Positions 34,204-42,592 of a stretch of 46,093 bases of DNA are shown here, piece after piece. Under the pieces are notes generated by a model that was given only the letters and a program-made list of their open reading frames with translations, did not search any database and was not told the origin of the DNA. Each line of letters begins with the position of its first letter. Position 1 is the first letter of the stretch. The stretch comes from Methylobacterium crusticola (lineage in GTDB: Bacteria > Pseudomonadota > Alphaproteobacteria > Rhizobiales > Beijerinckiaceae). The stretch lies in assembly GCF_003574465.1 (NCBI RefSeq), contig NZ_QOWC01000041.1:1-46093 (forward strand), read 5' to 3'. The position numbers and the translations under genes are program-made.

Positions 34204-36288
34204 TCAGGCGGCCGGGCGCACCGCGAAGGCCTCGGTCAAGGCCGCGATGAGCGGGATGTCGGAGGCGCTCGGCGCCGGCCGGCCGAGCAGGAAGCCCTGC
34301 ACCTCCGTGCAGCCCTCCGCCACGACGAGGTCGAGATGGGCCTCGGTCTCGACGCCCTCCGCGACGGTCGTGACCCCGAGCCGGTGGCCGAGATCCGCCA
34401 CCACCCGGACGATGGCGGCGCAGTCCGGCCGCCGCACCGCGTCCTGCACGAACGAGCCGTCGATCTTGATCTTGTCGAACGGGAAGGCGCGCAGGTGCGC
34501 GAGCGACGAGAAGCCGGTGCCGAAATCGTCGAGGGCGACCCGCACGCCCATGTCGCGGACCCGGCGCAGGTCGGCGAGCGCGTCCTGCTCGTCGCCGAGG
34601 AGCGCGCTCTCCGTCACCTCGATCTCGAGACGGTCCGGCGGCAGCCCGCTCGCCACCAGGGCGCCGAGCACGGCGGGCGCCAGGGTGCCGATTCCGAGCT
34701 GGCGCGGCGAGACGTTGACGGCGACCCGGGCCTGGTCCTCCCAGGCCGCGGCGTCCCGGCAGGCGCGCCGGATCACCCAGTCGCCGATCTCGCGGATCAG
34801 CCCGCTCTCCTCGGCGACCGGGATGAACTCGCCCGGCGAGATCCAGCCCCGGACGGGATGGTGCCAGCGGATCAGCCCCTCCCGCGCCGTCACCTTGCGG
34901 GTGCGCACGTCGGTGATCGGCTGGTAGAACAGGAACAGCCCCTCGTCCGCCTCGAGCGCGTGGCGCAGCTTGGCCTCGAGGCGCAGGCGCTCGTGCAGCC
35001 GCGTCTCCATGTTGGGGACGAAGAGCCGGAAGGTGCGCTTGCCCGCCGCCTTGGCGGAGTAGAGCGCCATGTCGGCCCGCGCCAGCAGGGTCTCGGGGTC
35101 GCTGCCGTGGACCGGCGCCAGCGCGATGCCGATGCTGGCCCCGACCTGGAGGCGCCGCTCCGCCTCGATCTGGTAGGGCGCCACGAGGGCGTCGATCAGG
35201 GAGGCCGCGAAGGCCTCGAGGGCGGCGATCTCGCCCCCCGGGACCACGATGGCGAACTCGTCGCCGCCCAGGCGCGCGACGACGATCCCGGGACGGTCGC
35301 AGCGCTCGCGCAGCCGGTCGGCGACGCGCTTGAGGAGGGCGTCCCCGACGAGGTGGCCGTTCGAGTCGTTGACGATCTTGAAGCCGTCGAGGTCGATGAA
35401 GAGCAGGCCGAGCGCGGCCTGCGCCGGGGCCAGCAGCGCCTCGAGGTGCTCGCGGAAGGTCGTGCGGTTGGCCAGACCCGTGAGCGTGTCGTAGTGGGCG
35501 AGCTGCTGGATGCGCGCCTCGGCGGCGACCTGCTTGGTGACGATCGACCAGGTCAGCATCGGCCCGAGATAGGCGCCGTCCGTGCCGGTCACCGCCGAGG
35601 CCTGGAGGTCGAGCACCTCGGGGCCGAGCTTGATGCGGGCGCGGTGGGGAAGGTTCGCCGGGTCGGCGAGGAGCTTGCGCTGGTGGGCCGGGTGCTTGTG
35701 GAAGACGTCGATCGAGGCGCCGAGCAGCGCGTCGGCCTGGATGGGCAGGTGCGCCTCGATCTGCCCGAGCGTGCGCTTCGAGGTCTCGTTCAGGTAGGTG
35801 ATCAGGTAGGTCGCCGGATCCACCGTCATCACGGCCACCGGCATGTCGTCGATCATGCGCAGGAGGCGGTACTCCTCCTGCTCCTTGAGCACCTCGGCGG
35901 TCGCGATGGCCCAGACCAGGAGGGCGCGGCTGACCCGGCCGCCCGGCTCCGGCAGGGGGTGGATGTGCAGGTCGAGCCACTCGTCGCCGAAGCGGATCCG
36001 GGTCTTGTGCGGCAGGCGCGCCGTGTCGGAGAGCAGCGCGCGCTGGTGGGCCGGGACCTTGTGGAAGACGTCGATCGACGTGCCGATGATCGCGTCCGGA
36101 TCGATCTTCAGCGTGTCACGGATGGAGTGGAGCAGCTCGATCGAGTAGCGGTTCGCGTAGTCGATGGTGAAGGTCGCGAGATCGCAGGTCATCACGCCGA
36201 CCGGCATGATCTCGCAGACCTGGCTGAACGAGACCGGGCCCGCCGGCACGAGCGATCGGGAGAGGCCGGGAAAGGGGCATGTCGTCAT
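34204..36288 (-). CDS. PAS-PAS-GGDEF-EAL protein with EGL variant
   Basis: This 694-residue soluble protein begins with two PAS-like domains that are clearly duplicated: SIDVFHKVPAHQRALL near residue 70 and SIDVFHKHPAHQRKLL near residue 195. A similar PAS is common in chemoreceptors. The GGDEF motif is intact at 341-345. The EAL motif reads EGL at 470-472 (REGLIRWHHP), keeping the metal-binding Glu, and the rest of the domain (VNVSPRQLG, ESALLGDE, DDFGTGFSSLAHLRAFPFDK) looks normal. It may make or degrade cyclic di-GMP. It starts at ATG 36288 in an unusually AT-rich control region. Confidence 0.9.
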   Translation of the reverse strand: MTTCPFPGLSRSLVPAGPVSFSQVCEIMPVGVMTCDLATFTIDYANRYSIELLHSIRDTLKIDPDAIIGTSIDVFHKVPAHQRALLSDTARLPHKTRIRFGDEWLDLHIHPLPEPGGRVSRALLVWAIATAEVLKEQEEYRLLRMIDDMPVAVMTVDPATYLITYLNETSKRTLGQIEAHLPIQADALLGASIDVFHKHPAHQRKLLADPANLPHRARIKLGPEVLDLQASAVTGTDGAYLGPMLTWSIVTKQVAAEARIQQLAHYDTLTGLANRTTFREHLEALLAPAQAALGLLFIDLDGFKIVNDSNGHLVGDALLKRVADRLRERCDRPGIVVARLGGDEFAIVVPGGEIAALEAFAASLIDALVAPYQIEAERRLQVGASIGIALAPVHGSDPETLLARADMALYSAKAAGKRTFRLFVPNMETRLHERLRLEAKLRHALEADEGLFLFYQPITDVRTRKVTAREGLIRWHHPVRGWISPGEFIPVAEESGLIREIGDWVIRRACRDAAAWEDQARVAVNVSPRQLGIGTLAPAVLGALVASGLPPDRLEIEVTESALLGDEQDALADLRRVRDMGVRVALDDFGTGFSSLAHLRAFPFDKIKIDGSFVQDAVRRPDCAAIVRVVADLGHRLGVTTVAEGVETEAHLDLVVAEGCTEVQGFLLGRPAPSASDIPLIAALTEAFAVRPAA

Positions 36289-36444
36289 CGTGATCTCGGC
36301 TCTCCGCCTGCAAGATGTCAGGCGCCCACTGAAGGGCGCGTGAAACCCTTGGTCAAATTGCCAGATAATGGTATCTCAATCCCTAATGACGCTGCGGAAA
36401 CCAAAATGGATTAAGGCCGGGGCCCCGGCCCCGGCGCCGCCCGC
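36289..36444 (-). other. AT-rich control region upstream of the GGDEF-EAL gene
   Basis: This gap of 156 bp separates serA from the downstream minus-strand GGDEF-EAL gene. Bases 36345-36415 are much richer in A and T than anything nearby. They contain TTGAGA- and CATTAT-like elements on the minus strand, consistent with a promoter, though I cannot fix a -35/-10 pair. Confidence 0.35.
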
Positions 36445-37692
36445 TCAGCGCCGCTCGTAGAGCAGGCGCGCCCGGATCGTGCCCTCGATGGCGCGCATCT
36501 CCTCGAGCAGGGCCTCGGCGTCGGCGTCGACCGCGTCGGTCTCCACCACGACGTAACCGACCTCGCCGTCGGTCTGGTAGAACTGGGCCGCGATGTTGAT
36601 CTGGCGCCGGGCGAAGATCTCGTTGAGGCGCCCGAGCATGCCCGGGAGGTTGCGCTGGACGTGGATGTAGCGCAGGCCCGTCGGGCGCGCCGGCAGCTGC
36701 ACCTGGGGGAAGTTCACCGCCCCGACGGTCGAGCCGATGTCGGAGTAGTCCACGAGCTTGCGGGCGACCTCCGCGCCGATGCGCTCCTGGGCCTCCTCGG
36801 TCGAGCCGCCGACATGCGGCGTCAGGATCACGTTCTCCAGCCCCTGGAGCGGCGAGACGAAGCGCTCCTGGTTCGATGCCGGCTCGACCGGGAACACGTC
36901 GACCGCCGCGCCCCGCAGGTGGCCGTCGCGCAGGGCCGAGGCCAGGGCGTCGAGGTCGACGACGGTGCCGCGGCTGTTGTTGATCAGGTAGGCCCCCGGC
37001 TTCATCGCCCGGATCTGCGCCTCGCCGATCATGTTGTGGGTCGCGGCCGTCTCGGGCACGTGCAGCGAGACCACGTCGCTCTGGGCCAGGAGCTCGTCGA
37101 GGCTGTCGACCGGCTCGGTGTTGCCGTGGCGCAGGCGGTCGGTGAGGTCGTGGAAGATCACCCGCATGCCCATCGCCTCGGCGAGGTTGGAGAGCTGCGA
37201 GCCGATGTTGCCGTAGCCGACGATGCCGAGCGTCTTGCCGCGCACCTCGAAGGAGCCCGCCGCCGACTTGTCCCAGCCGCCGCCATGGGCCGAGACCGAG
37301 CGCGGCACGATCCGGCGCAGCAGCATCACGATCTCGCCGATCACGAGCTCGGCCACCGAGCGGGTGTTGGAGAAGGGCGCGTTGAAGACCGGGATGCCGC
37401 GGCGGCGCCCGGCCGGGAGGTCGACCTGGTTGGTGCCGACCGAGAAGCAGCCCACCGCCATCAGCCGGTCGGCGGCCGCGAAGGCGGCCTCGTCGAGCTG
37501 GGTGCGCGAGCGGATGCCCAGGATGTGGATGCCCTTGAGGGCCTCGTGCAGGTCCGCCGGGGCGAGGGCCTTGGCGAGCCGCGTGACGGTGACGTAGCCG
37601 GCCGCCTCCAGCAGCGACACCGCGCTGTCGTTGATGCCCTCGAGGAGCAGGACGCGAATCTTGTCCTTGGGCAGGGAGAGCTTGTCGGCCAT
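36445..37692 (-). CDS. serA: D-3-phosphoglycerate dehydrogenase
   Basis: This 415-residue protein matches the E. coli-length SerA class. It has the NAD-binding motif GIVGYGNIGSQLS, the catalytic Arg/Glu/His set (NNSRGTVVDL, LTPHVGGSTEEAQ) and a C-terminal ACT regulatory domain (about 335-415, NLPGMLGRLNEIFARRQINI). It starts serine synthesis from 3-phosphoglycerate and is usually inhibited by serine through the ACT domain. In serine-cycle methylotrophs it can also connect to one-carbon metabolism. ATG 37692 is chosen because the open frame further upstream is low-complexity antisense of the SCO gene. A plausible promoter lies at 37752-37780. Confidence 0.95.
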   Translation of the reverse strand: MADKLSLPKDKIRVLLLEGINDSAVSLLEAAGYVTVTRLAKALAPADLHEALKGIHILGIRSRTQLDEAAFAAADRLMAVGCFSVGTNQVDLPAGRRRGIPVFNAPFSNTRSVAELVIGEIVMLLRRIVPRSVSAHGGGWDKSAAGSFEVRGKTLGIVGYGNIGSQLSNLAEAMGMRVIFHDLTDRLRHGNTEPVDSLDELLAQSDVVSLHVPETAATHNMIGEAQIRAMKPGAYLINNSRGTVVDLDALASALRDGHLRGAAVDVFPVEPASNQERFVSPLQGLENVILTPHVGGSTEEAQERIGAEVARKLVDYSDIGSTVGAVNFPQVQLPARPTGLRYIHVQRNLPGMLGRLNEIFARRQINIAAQFYQTDGEVGYVVVETDAVDADAEALLEEMRAIEGTIRARLLYERR

Positions 37693-37751
37693 GGCGGGTC
37701 TTCTTCGGTGGTCTTCTGGATCGAGGCCAGGGACGCGTCCCCGGGGGCCGA

Positions 37752-37780
37752 CCGATAGGAGAGCCCCGGCCGCAACGCAA
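37752..37780 (-). promoter_or_regulatory. Candidate sigma-70 promoter for serA
   Basis: Read on the minus strand, TTGCGT (37780-37775) and TATCGG (37757-37752) are separated by exactly 17 bases, giving a transcript leader of about 50 bases before the serA start. The -35 has four consensus bases and the -10 three, so support is moderate. Confidence 0.4.
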
Positions 37781-37886
37781 CACGGGGCGGCGGGACGCAG
37801 GGCTGCGCTGCACCGGCCGCGGGCGGGGCGACCGCGTGCCCTCTTGCGCGAGGGCCCCCGGCCGTGATGTGCCGGCCTGCCCCGCG

Positions 37887-37931
37887 CCCCGTCCGGCCGG
37901 GCGCGCCAAGTCGGCGCCCGGCCGGACGGGG
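37887..37931. repeat. 18-bp perfect inverted repeat in the serA/SCO divergent region
   Basis: CCCCGTCCGGCCGGGCGC (37887-37904) and its exact reverse complement (37914-37931) flank a nine-base loop GCCAAGTCG. The 304-bp divergent region otherwise holds no gene. The repeat ends 65 bp before the SCO start and would be the strongest hairpin in the SCO leader if transcription starts upstream. It could instead insulate the two promoters. Confidence 0.75.
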
Positions 37932-37996
37932 CGAGACCCGAAGGACCCCGGGCCGGGGCGTCCTCGAGGCCCGGCCAGACCGAGAAGGCCCCTGCC

Positions 37997-38590
37997 ATGT
38001 CGCTCACCCCCCGGATGCGCCGCGCCGCGATCCCGCTCCTCGTGTTCGCGCTCGGCCTCGCGGTGCTCGGCCTCGCCGCCGTCACGATGCTCGGCCGCCC
38101 GAGCCCGGGGACGAGCGCCGTCGGCGGGCCCTTCACCCTGGTGGACCAGGACGGCCGCACCGTCACGGACCGCGATTTCCGGGGCGCGCCCCACCTCGTG
38201 TTCTTCGGCTTCACCCGCTGCCCGGACGTCTGCCCGACCACGCTCCAGCAGATCTCCGACGTGCTGGCGGCCCTCGGCCCCCGGGGCCGCGACGTGAAGG
38301 CGCTCTTCGTCAGCGTCGACCCGGAGCGCGACACGCCGGAGGCGCTCAAGGCCTACCTGTCGAGCTTCGATCCCCGGATCGTCGGCCTGACCGGCTCGCC
38401 CGAGGCGGTGGCCGCCACCGTGAAGGCCTACCGGGCCTACAGCCGCAAGGTGCCGCTGAAGGAGGGCGACTACACGATGGAGCACACGGCCCTCGTCTAC
38501 ATCATGGACGCGCGCGACGGCTTCGTGGGCTCCCTCAACCTGATGCGGCCGGCCGCCGACGCCGCCGCCGAGGTGGCGCGCCAGCTCTGA
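37997..38590 (+). CDS. SCO1/SenC family copper chaperone
   Basis: This 197-residue protein has an N-terminal membrane anchor (about residues 12-33) and a thioredoxin-like SCO domain. The copper-binding CPDVC (about residues 75-79, in FGFTRCPDVCPTT) and the distant conserved His (EHTALVYIMD, about residue 163) are present. SCO proteins deliver copper to the CuA centre of cytochrome c oxidase from the periplasmic face. It stands alone here, away from cox genes, so its partner oxidase is unknown. The upstream 18-bp inverted repeat is notable. Confidence 0.94.
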   Translation: MSLTPRMRRAAIPLLVFALGLAVLGLAAVTMLGRPSPGTSAVGGPFTLVDQDGRTVTDRDFRGAPHLVFFGFTRCPDVCPTTLQQISDVLAALGPRGRDVKALFVSVDPERDTPEALKAYLSSFDPRIVGLTGSPEAVAATVKAYRAYSRKVPLKEGDYTMEHTALVYIMDARDGFVGSLNLMRPAADAAAEVARQL

Positions 38591-38682
38591 CGGGACCTCC
38601 CCGGGGCGGCCGGCGCCGGACCTGCGCGGGCCCCCCGGCACCGGGAGGCCGGGGCTCTCGGCGCCATCGCTCTGCGCGGCCG

Positions 38683-40527
38683 TCACGGCGGCGCTCCTGC
38701 GGGTCCGAGCGCCCCGCTGCGCGAGGTCACGGCGAGGCCGTGCTCGGTCTTGTTCCAGCGGGCCGGGGCCACGATCAGCTCGACGATTCCGAGGCAGGCC
38801 GCGAGGCTGACGAGGCCGTAGTAGAAGGGCAGCAGCGCCACCCAGGGCAGCAGGCTCCACCAGCCGCGGCGGCAGCAGCCGAGGATCGCCGGCAGCAGCA
38901 TCGCGCCGAGCCCGGACCCGAACACCAGCAGGCCGAGGGCCGCCGGCATGTTCTCCGGCAGGGTGGGCGCGGCCGGGAGCGGCGCCGCGAGGAAGCGCCA
39001 GGCGGCGAGCGCCATCAGGACCGGGTAGGCGAGGGCGGACAGGAGCGTGCCGGGCACCATCGCGACGGCGCAGAGCAGGCCGAGCGGGCCGAGGCGCCGG
39101 AGGCTGTCGCGCGGGTCGCGGCCGTGGGTGATCGCCGTCTGGAGGAAGCCCTTCATCCAGCGGGTGCGCTGGCGCAGCCAGGGCCCGAGCCGCGCCGGCG
39201 CCTCCTCCAGGGTGGAGAGCTGCAGATCGCCGACGTGGTAGCCCGCCAGCGCCAGCCGCATGCCGAGGTCGGCGTCCTCGGTGACGTTCCAGGCGTCCCA
39301 GCCGTGCAGCGCCCGCAGGGTCTCGGTGCGGAAATGCGTCGTGGTCCCGCCGAGGGGCACCGGCAGCATCCAGGCCGCGAGCGCCGGCAGGAGCACGTCG
39401 AAGAGCGCGGCGTACTCGAGGGTGAAGCAGCGCGTCAGCCAGGAATCGCGGGTGTTGTCGATGACGAGGCGGCCCTGGAGGCAGGCGGTCCGGAGCGGGG
39501 CGGCCGCGAACAGGGCCGCGGCGGCGCGCAGCTGGCCGGGATCGGGCACGTCCTCGGCGTCGTAGACGACGAGGTAGCGGCCGCGGGCGAGGGGCAGGGC
39601 GAGGTTGAGCGCCCGCGGCTTGGTGCGGGGCAGGCCCGGCGGGACCGTGACGACCTCGAAGCGGTGGGGCGGCGCCACCGCCGCGATGGCGGCCGCGGTC
39701 TCGCGGTCGTCGGCCTCGATGACGAGCTTGAGGTCGAGCTTCGTCGCCGGGTAGTCGAGCCCGGCGAGGGCCTCCACCAGCCGGGGCACCACCCGGGCCT
39801 CCCGGTGGAGCGCCACCATCACGGTGTAGACCGGGAGGGCGGCGTCCGGGACGCGGCCCGGATCCGGCGCCGGCGCCGGCGCGCCCCGCGTGAGCACGGC
39901 CGTCAGCCGGAACACCAGGACGGCCAGCATCGCGACGGCGCCGGCCGCGAGGGCGGCGAGCTGCACCCCCTCCGGCGCGTCGAGGAGGAGCGGCAGGGCC
40001 GCGAGGCCGAGCCAGAGGGCGAGCCACTGGGCCGGCCGCATCCCGGGCCGGTAGGCCCATTCGGGCGCCCGGATCCCGAGGTCCTCCGCCGCGTGGGCGG
40101 CGGCCTCGGGCCCGCGGGCGCGCATGACCGCGGCGCGCAGGTGGCCCGGCGCCGTGACGGCGACGGCGCGCCGGGGTTCGGCGAGGAGCGCCGCGACGGC
40201 CCGGCCCTGCGGCGCCACGACGAGGCCGCCCTCCGGCGCCGGCGCCGCGTCGGCGACGAGGTCGTCGGGGAAGCGGACGCCCGGGCCGAGGGCGAGGCCG
40301 GCCCCGCGATAGGGCACGCCGAGCGCGCGGGCGAGGGCGGCGTAGTAGGCCTCCTCGTCCATCAGCCCCGTGCGCAGGAGCGCCGTGACCGGGTCGGAGC
40401 CCTCGCGGCGGGCGACGCGCGCGGCGATGAGCAGGATCTCGGGGGGCACGCCGTCGCCGACGAGGAACGCCAGTTCCGGCGGCAGGGCGAGCGCCGCGCC
40501 GCGCAAGGGGCTGGCCGGGACGAACAT
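38683..40527 (-). CDS. Family 2 glycosyltransferase with GspE/MshEN-like N-terminus
   Basis: This 614-residue protein has an N-terminal region (about 25-150) resembling the type II secretion GspE/MshEN domain (ALLRTGLMDEEAYYAALARA, LGVPY), then two membrane segments (about 165-205). A processive GT2 domain follows with DAED (323-326), TEDADLGMRL and QRTRW (453-457), and C-terminal membrane segments. The D,D,D,QxxRW set marks enzymes that polymerise or export polysaccharide. NfrB-type proteins join GT2 to MshEN, a cyclic di-GMP binder, so regulation by that messenger is possible. The start is 41 bp from that of a divergent solute-binding protein. Confidence 0.88.
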   Translation of the reverse strand: MFVPASPLRGAALALPPELAFLVGDGVPPEILLIAARVARREGSDPVTALLRTGLMDEEAYYAALARALGVPYRGAGLALGPGVRFPDDLVADAAPAPEGGLVVAPQGRAVAALLAEPRRAVAVTAPGHLRAAVMRARGPEAAAHAAEDLGIRAPEWAYRPGMRPAQWLALWLGLAALPLLLDAPEGVQLAALAAGAVAMLAVLVFRLTAVLTRGAPAPAPDPGRVPDAALPVYTVMVALHREARVVPRLVEALAGLDYPATKLDLKLVIEADDRETAAAIAAVAPPHRFEVVTVPPGLPRTKPRALNLALPLARGRYLVVYDAEDVPDPGQLRAAAALFAAAPLRTACLQGRLVIDNTRDSWLTRCFTLEYAALFDVLLPALAAWMLPVPLGGTTTHFRTETLRALHGWDAWNVTEDADLGMRLALAGYHVGDLQLSTLEEAPARLGPWLRQRTRWMKGFLQTAITHGRDPRDSLRRLGPLGLLCAVAMVPGTLLSALAYPVLMALAAWRFLAAPLPAAPTLPENMPAALGLLVFGSGLGAMLLPAILGCCRRGWWSLLPWVALLPFYYGLVSLAACLGIVELIVAPARWNKTEHGLAVTSRSGALGPAGAPP

Positions 40528-40568
40528 GGCAGGGCTCCCGGCGGCGCGGGTTCGTGATACGAGACCCT

Positions 40569-41480
40569 ATGGGCCACCACGTCTCCGAGACAGTTCCCGG
40601 GCGCGCCGCGCACGGATTTCCCGCGACCGTGGCGCGGTTGCCGCAGCGTCAGCTCCGCCGCGCTCTCTGCGCGCTCCTGCTCGCCCTGTCGCCCGGCGCG
40701 GCGGGGGCCGCCGAGGGCGTGACGATCCCGAACTTCTGGAACCCGCGCGCCCGGCTCGAGCGGCCCGAGCCGCCGCAGGCGACGCGGCCGATCCGGTTCA
40801 TCACCGACGACGAGTTCCCGCCCCTGCACTTCGCCGGGCCGGACGGCAACCCGACCGGCTTCTCGGTCGAGCTCGCCCGGGCGGCCTGCGAGAAGCTCGC
40901 CCTGAGCTGCACCGTGCAGGTCCGGCGCTTCGACACGCTGCTCGACGCCCTCCAGGCCAACCAGGGCGACGTGGTGGCGGCGGCGCTGCCCCTGACGGCC
41001 TCCCTGCGCGCCGCCACCCTGGCGACGCGGCCCTACTTCCGCTGGCCCGCCCGCTTCGTCGCCCGGACCGAGCGCGCGCTCGCGGCGCCCGACGTCCGGG
41101 TCCTGTCCGAGCACGCGACCGGGGTCGTGGCCGGCACCGCCCACGAGGCCTATCTCAAAGCCTTCTTCCGCATCGCCCCGAGGCCCTTCCCCGACCTCGC
41201 GAGCGCCGAGGCGGCCCTGCGCCGGGGCGAGATCGACTACCTGTTCGGGGACGGGCTGAGCCTGGCGCTCTGGATCGGGGGCACGGAGGCGGCCGGCTGC
41301 TGCGCCTTCGCGGGCGGCGACTACCTGGAGAACCGCTACTTCGGCGAGGGCATCGGCTTCGTCACCCGCAAGGACGACGAGGTGCTGGCCCGCGCCCTCG
41401 ACGACGCCCTCCAGCGCCTCTGGGACGAGGGCAAGTACGCCGAGCTCTACCTGCGCTTCTTCCCCGTCAGCCCCTACTGA
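40569..41480 (+). CDS. Orphan periplasmic solute-binding protein (SBP family 3)
   Basis: This 303-residue protein has a long basic N-terminus and a signal peptide (hydrophobic ALCALLLALSPGAAGAA). A family 3 binding domain follows: IRFITDDEFPPLHFAGPDGN, PTGFSVELARAACEKL, and a C-terminal ALQRLWDEGKYAELYLRFF. No permease or ATPase lies nearby, so it either works with distant components or acts as a sensor. ATG 40569 is chosen; GTG 40554 would add five residues. Family members bind polar amino acids or opines. Confidence 0.88.
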   Translation: MGHHVSETVPGRAAHGFPATVARLPQRQLRRALCALLLALSPGAAGAAEGVTIPNFWNPRARLERPEPPQATRPIRFITDDEFPPLHFAGPDGNPTGFSVELARAACEKLALSCTVQVRRFDTLLDALQANQGDVVAAALPLTASLRAATLATRPYFRWPARFVARTERALAAPDVRVLSEHATGVVAGTAHEAYLKAFFRIAPRPFPDLASAEAALRRGEIDYLFGDGLSLALWIGGTEAAGCCAFAGGDYLENRYFGEGIGFVTRKDDEVLARALDDALQRLWDEGKYAELYLRFFPVSPY

Positions 41481-41483
41481 GCT

Positions 41484-41500
41484 GCCCGGCTCAGCCGGGC
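41484..41500. terminator. Hairpin between convergent genes, with a stop codon in its loop
   Basis: GCCCGGC (41484-41490) and GCCGGGC (41494-41500) form a perfect 7-bp stem. The three-base loop TCA is the reverse of the SDR stop codon. The two genes are only ten bases apart, so this symmetric hairpin may end both transcripts. There is no T-run on either side. Confidence 0.4.
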
Positions 41501-42285
41501 GCGCGGCGGGGCACGAACGGGTGCGTGCTCGAGAGCCCGCCGTCGACCGCGAGCGCCTGCCCGTTGACGTAGGAGGCCTCGTCGCTCGCCAGGAACAGGG
41601 CGGCGGCCGCGATCTCCTCCGGGGCGCCGGGCCGGCGCAGGGGGTTGAGCTGCCCGATGCGGTCCTGCCGGCCCCGGGCGCGGGCGGCGGAGAAGAGCGC
41701 CGCGGTCATGCCGGTCTCGATCAGGCCCGGGCAGACCGCGTTCACCCGCAGGCCCGTGCCCGCGAAGGCGTCGGCCGCGTTCTGCACCAGGCTGATCACG
41801 CCCGCCTTGCTGGCGCTGTAGGCGGCGCCCGCGGCGTTGGCCCGCAGGCCCGCCACCGAGGCGGTGCACACGATGGCGCCGCCGCCGTGCCGCAGCAGCG
41901 CCGGCGCCCCGTGCTTGATCGCCAGGAAGGCGCCGATCAGGTTGACCCGGAGCACCTCCTCCCAGAGCGCGACGCTCTGTTCGGCGAGCGGCGTCGTGCC
42001 GCCGCCGATGCCCGCGTTGGCAAACAGCGCGTCGAGGCGCCCGAACGCCGCCTCGGCCCGCGCCAGGGCGCCCGCGACGTCCTCCTCGCGCCCGGCATCG
42101 CCCGGGATCGCGAGCGCCCGGCCGCCCCGCGCGGTCACGGCCCCGGCGGTCGCCCGCACGGCGTCCGCGTCGCGGTCGAGCGCCGCGACCGCGGCGCCCT
42201 CGCGGGCAAACAGCAGGGCGGCGGCGCGGCCGATGCCGCTGCCCGCGCCCGTGATCACCGCGACCTTGCCGCCGAGCCGTGCCAT
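41491..42285 (-). CDS. Short-chain dehydrogenase/reductase (second SDR)
   Basis: This 264-residue classical SDR has TGAGSGIG at residues 12-19, FANAGIGGG in place of the common NNAG, the catalytic CTASVAG and YSASKAG, and the C-terminal [13 protein letters not shown]. It starts at ATG 42285; the frame open further upstream has no homology. It uses NAD(P)(H); a hydrophobic position after the glycine motif and ALDRD (Asp ending strand 2) suggests NAD. No linked pathway genes are visible. It is divergent from the luciferase-like monooxygenase, with about 307 bp between starts. Confidence 0.9.
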   Translation of the reverse strand: MARLGGKVAVITGAGSGIGRAAALLFAREGAAVAALDRDADAVRATAGAVTARGGRALAIPGDAGREEDVAGALARAEAAFGRLDALFANAGIGGGTTPLAEQSVALWEEVLRVNLIGAFLAIKHGAPALLRHGGGAIVCTASVAGLRANAAGAAYSASKAGVISLVQNAADAFAGTGLRVNAVCPGLIETGMTAALFSAARARGRQDRIGQLNPLRRPGAPEEIAAAALFLASDEASYVNGQALAVDGGLSSTHPFVPRRAPG

Positions 42286-42592
42286 CGCGCCCTCCCGCCG
42301 CCCGCCCCCGGCGCGCCGGGGCCGGGGAGCGGGCGGGCCCTCACCCTCGGCGATGGGCGCGGGCGCGGCAAGGGGGCTTTCGAAAGGCCGGCATGGCCGC
42401 GCGCCGCTGCGCGAACGGCGTATCGGGAAGGGCGGTACGGCGCCGGCGGGGGCCCGCCGGGGTCCGGGGCCGCCCGCGCACGACGCGCATGTCACGCATG
42501 GCCCCGGCGCGCTTGCATCCGCGGGCCCGCGGCCGAATCCTGCGCCGACGCAGTGGGATAAAGACCCGCGCCGAACCACGGGACCCGGTCAC
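42286..42592. other. Divergent gap between the second SDR and the LLM oxidoreductase
   Basis: These 307 bases hold no convincing gene and no clear hairpin or promoter pair. The sequence is GC-rich low-complexity except for GGGATAAAGACC near 42555, which could be a -10-like element for the plus-strand gene. Confidence 0.3.

Noticed and set aside
37693..38349. Longer SerA protein reaching into the SCO gene
   Set aside because: The extension is antisense to SCO coding sequence and crosses the 18-bp inverted repeat; MADKLSLPKDKIRVLLLEG at 37692 is a normal SerA start.
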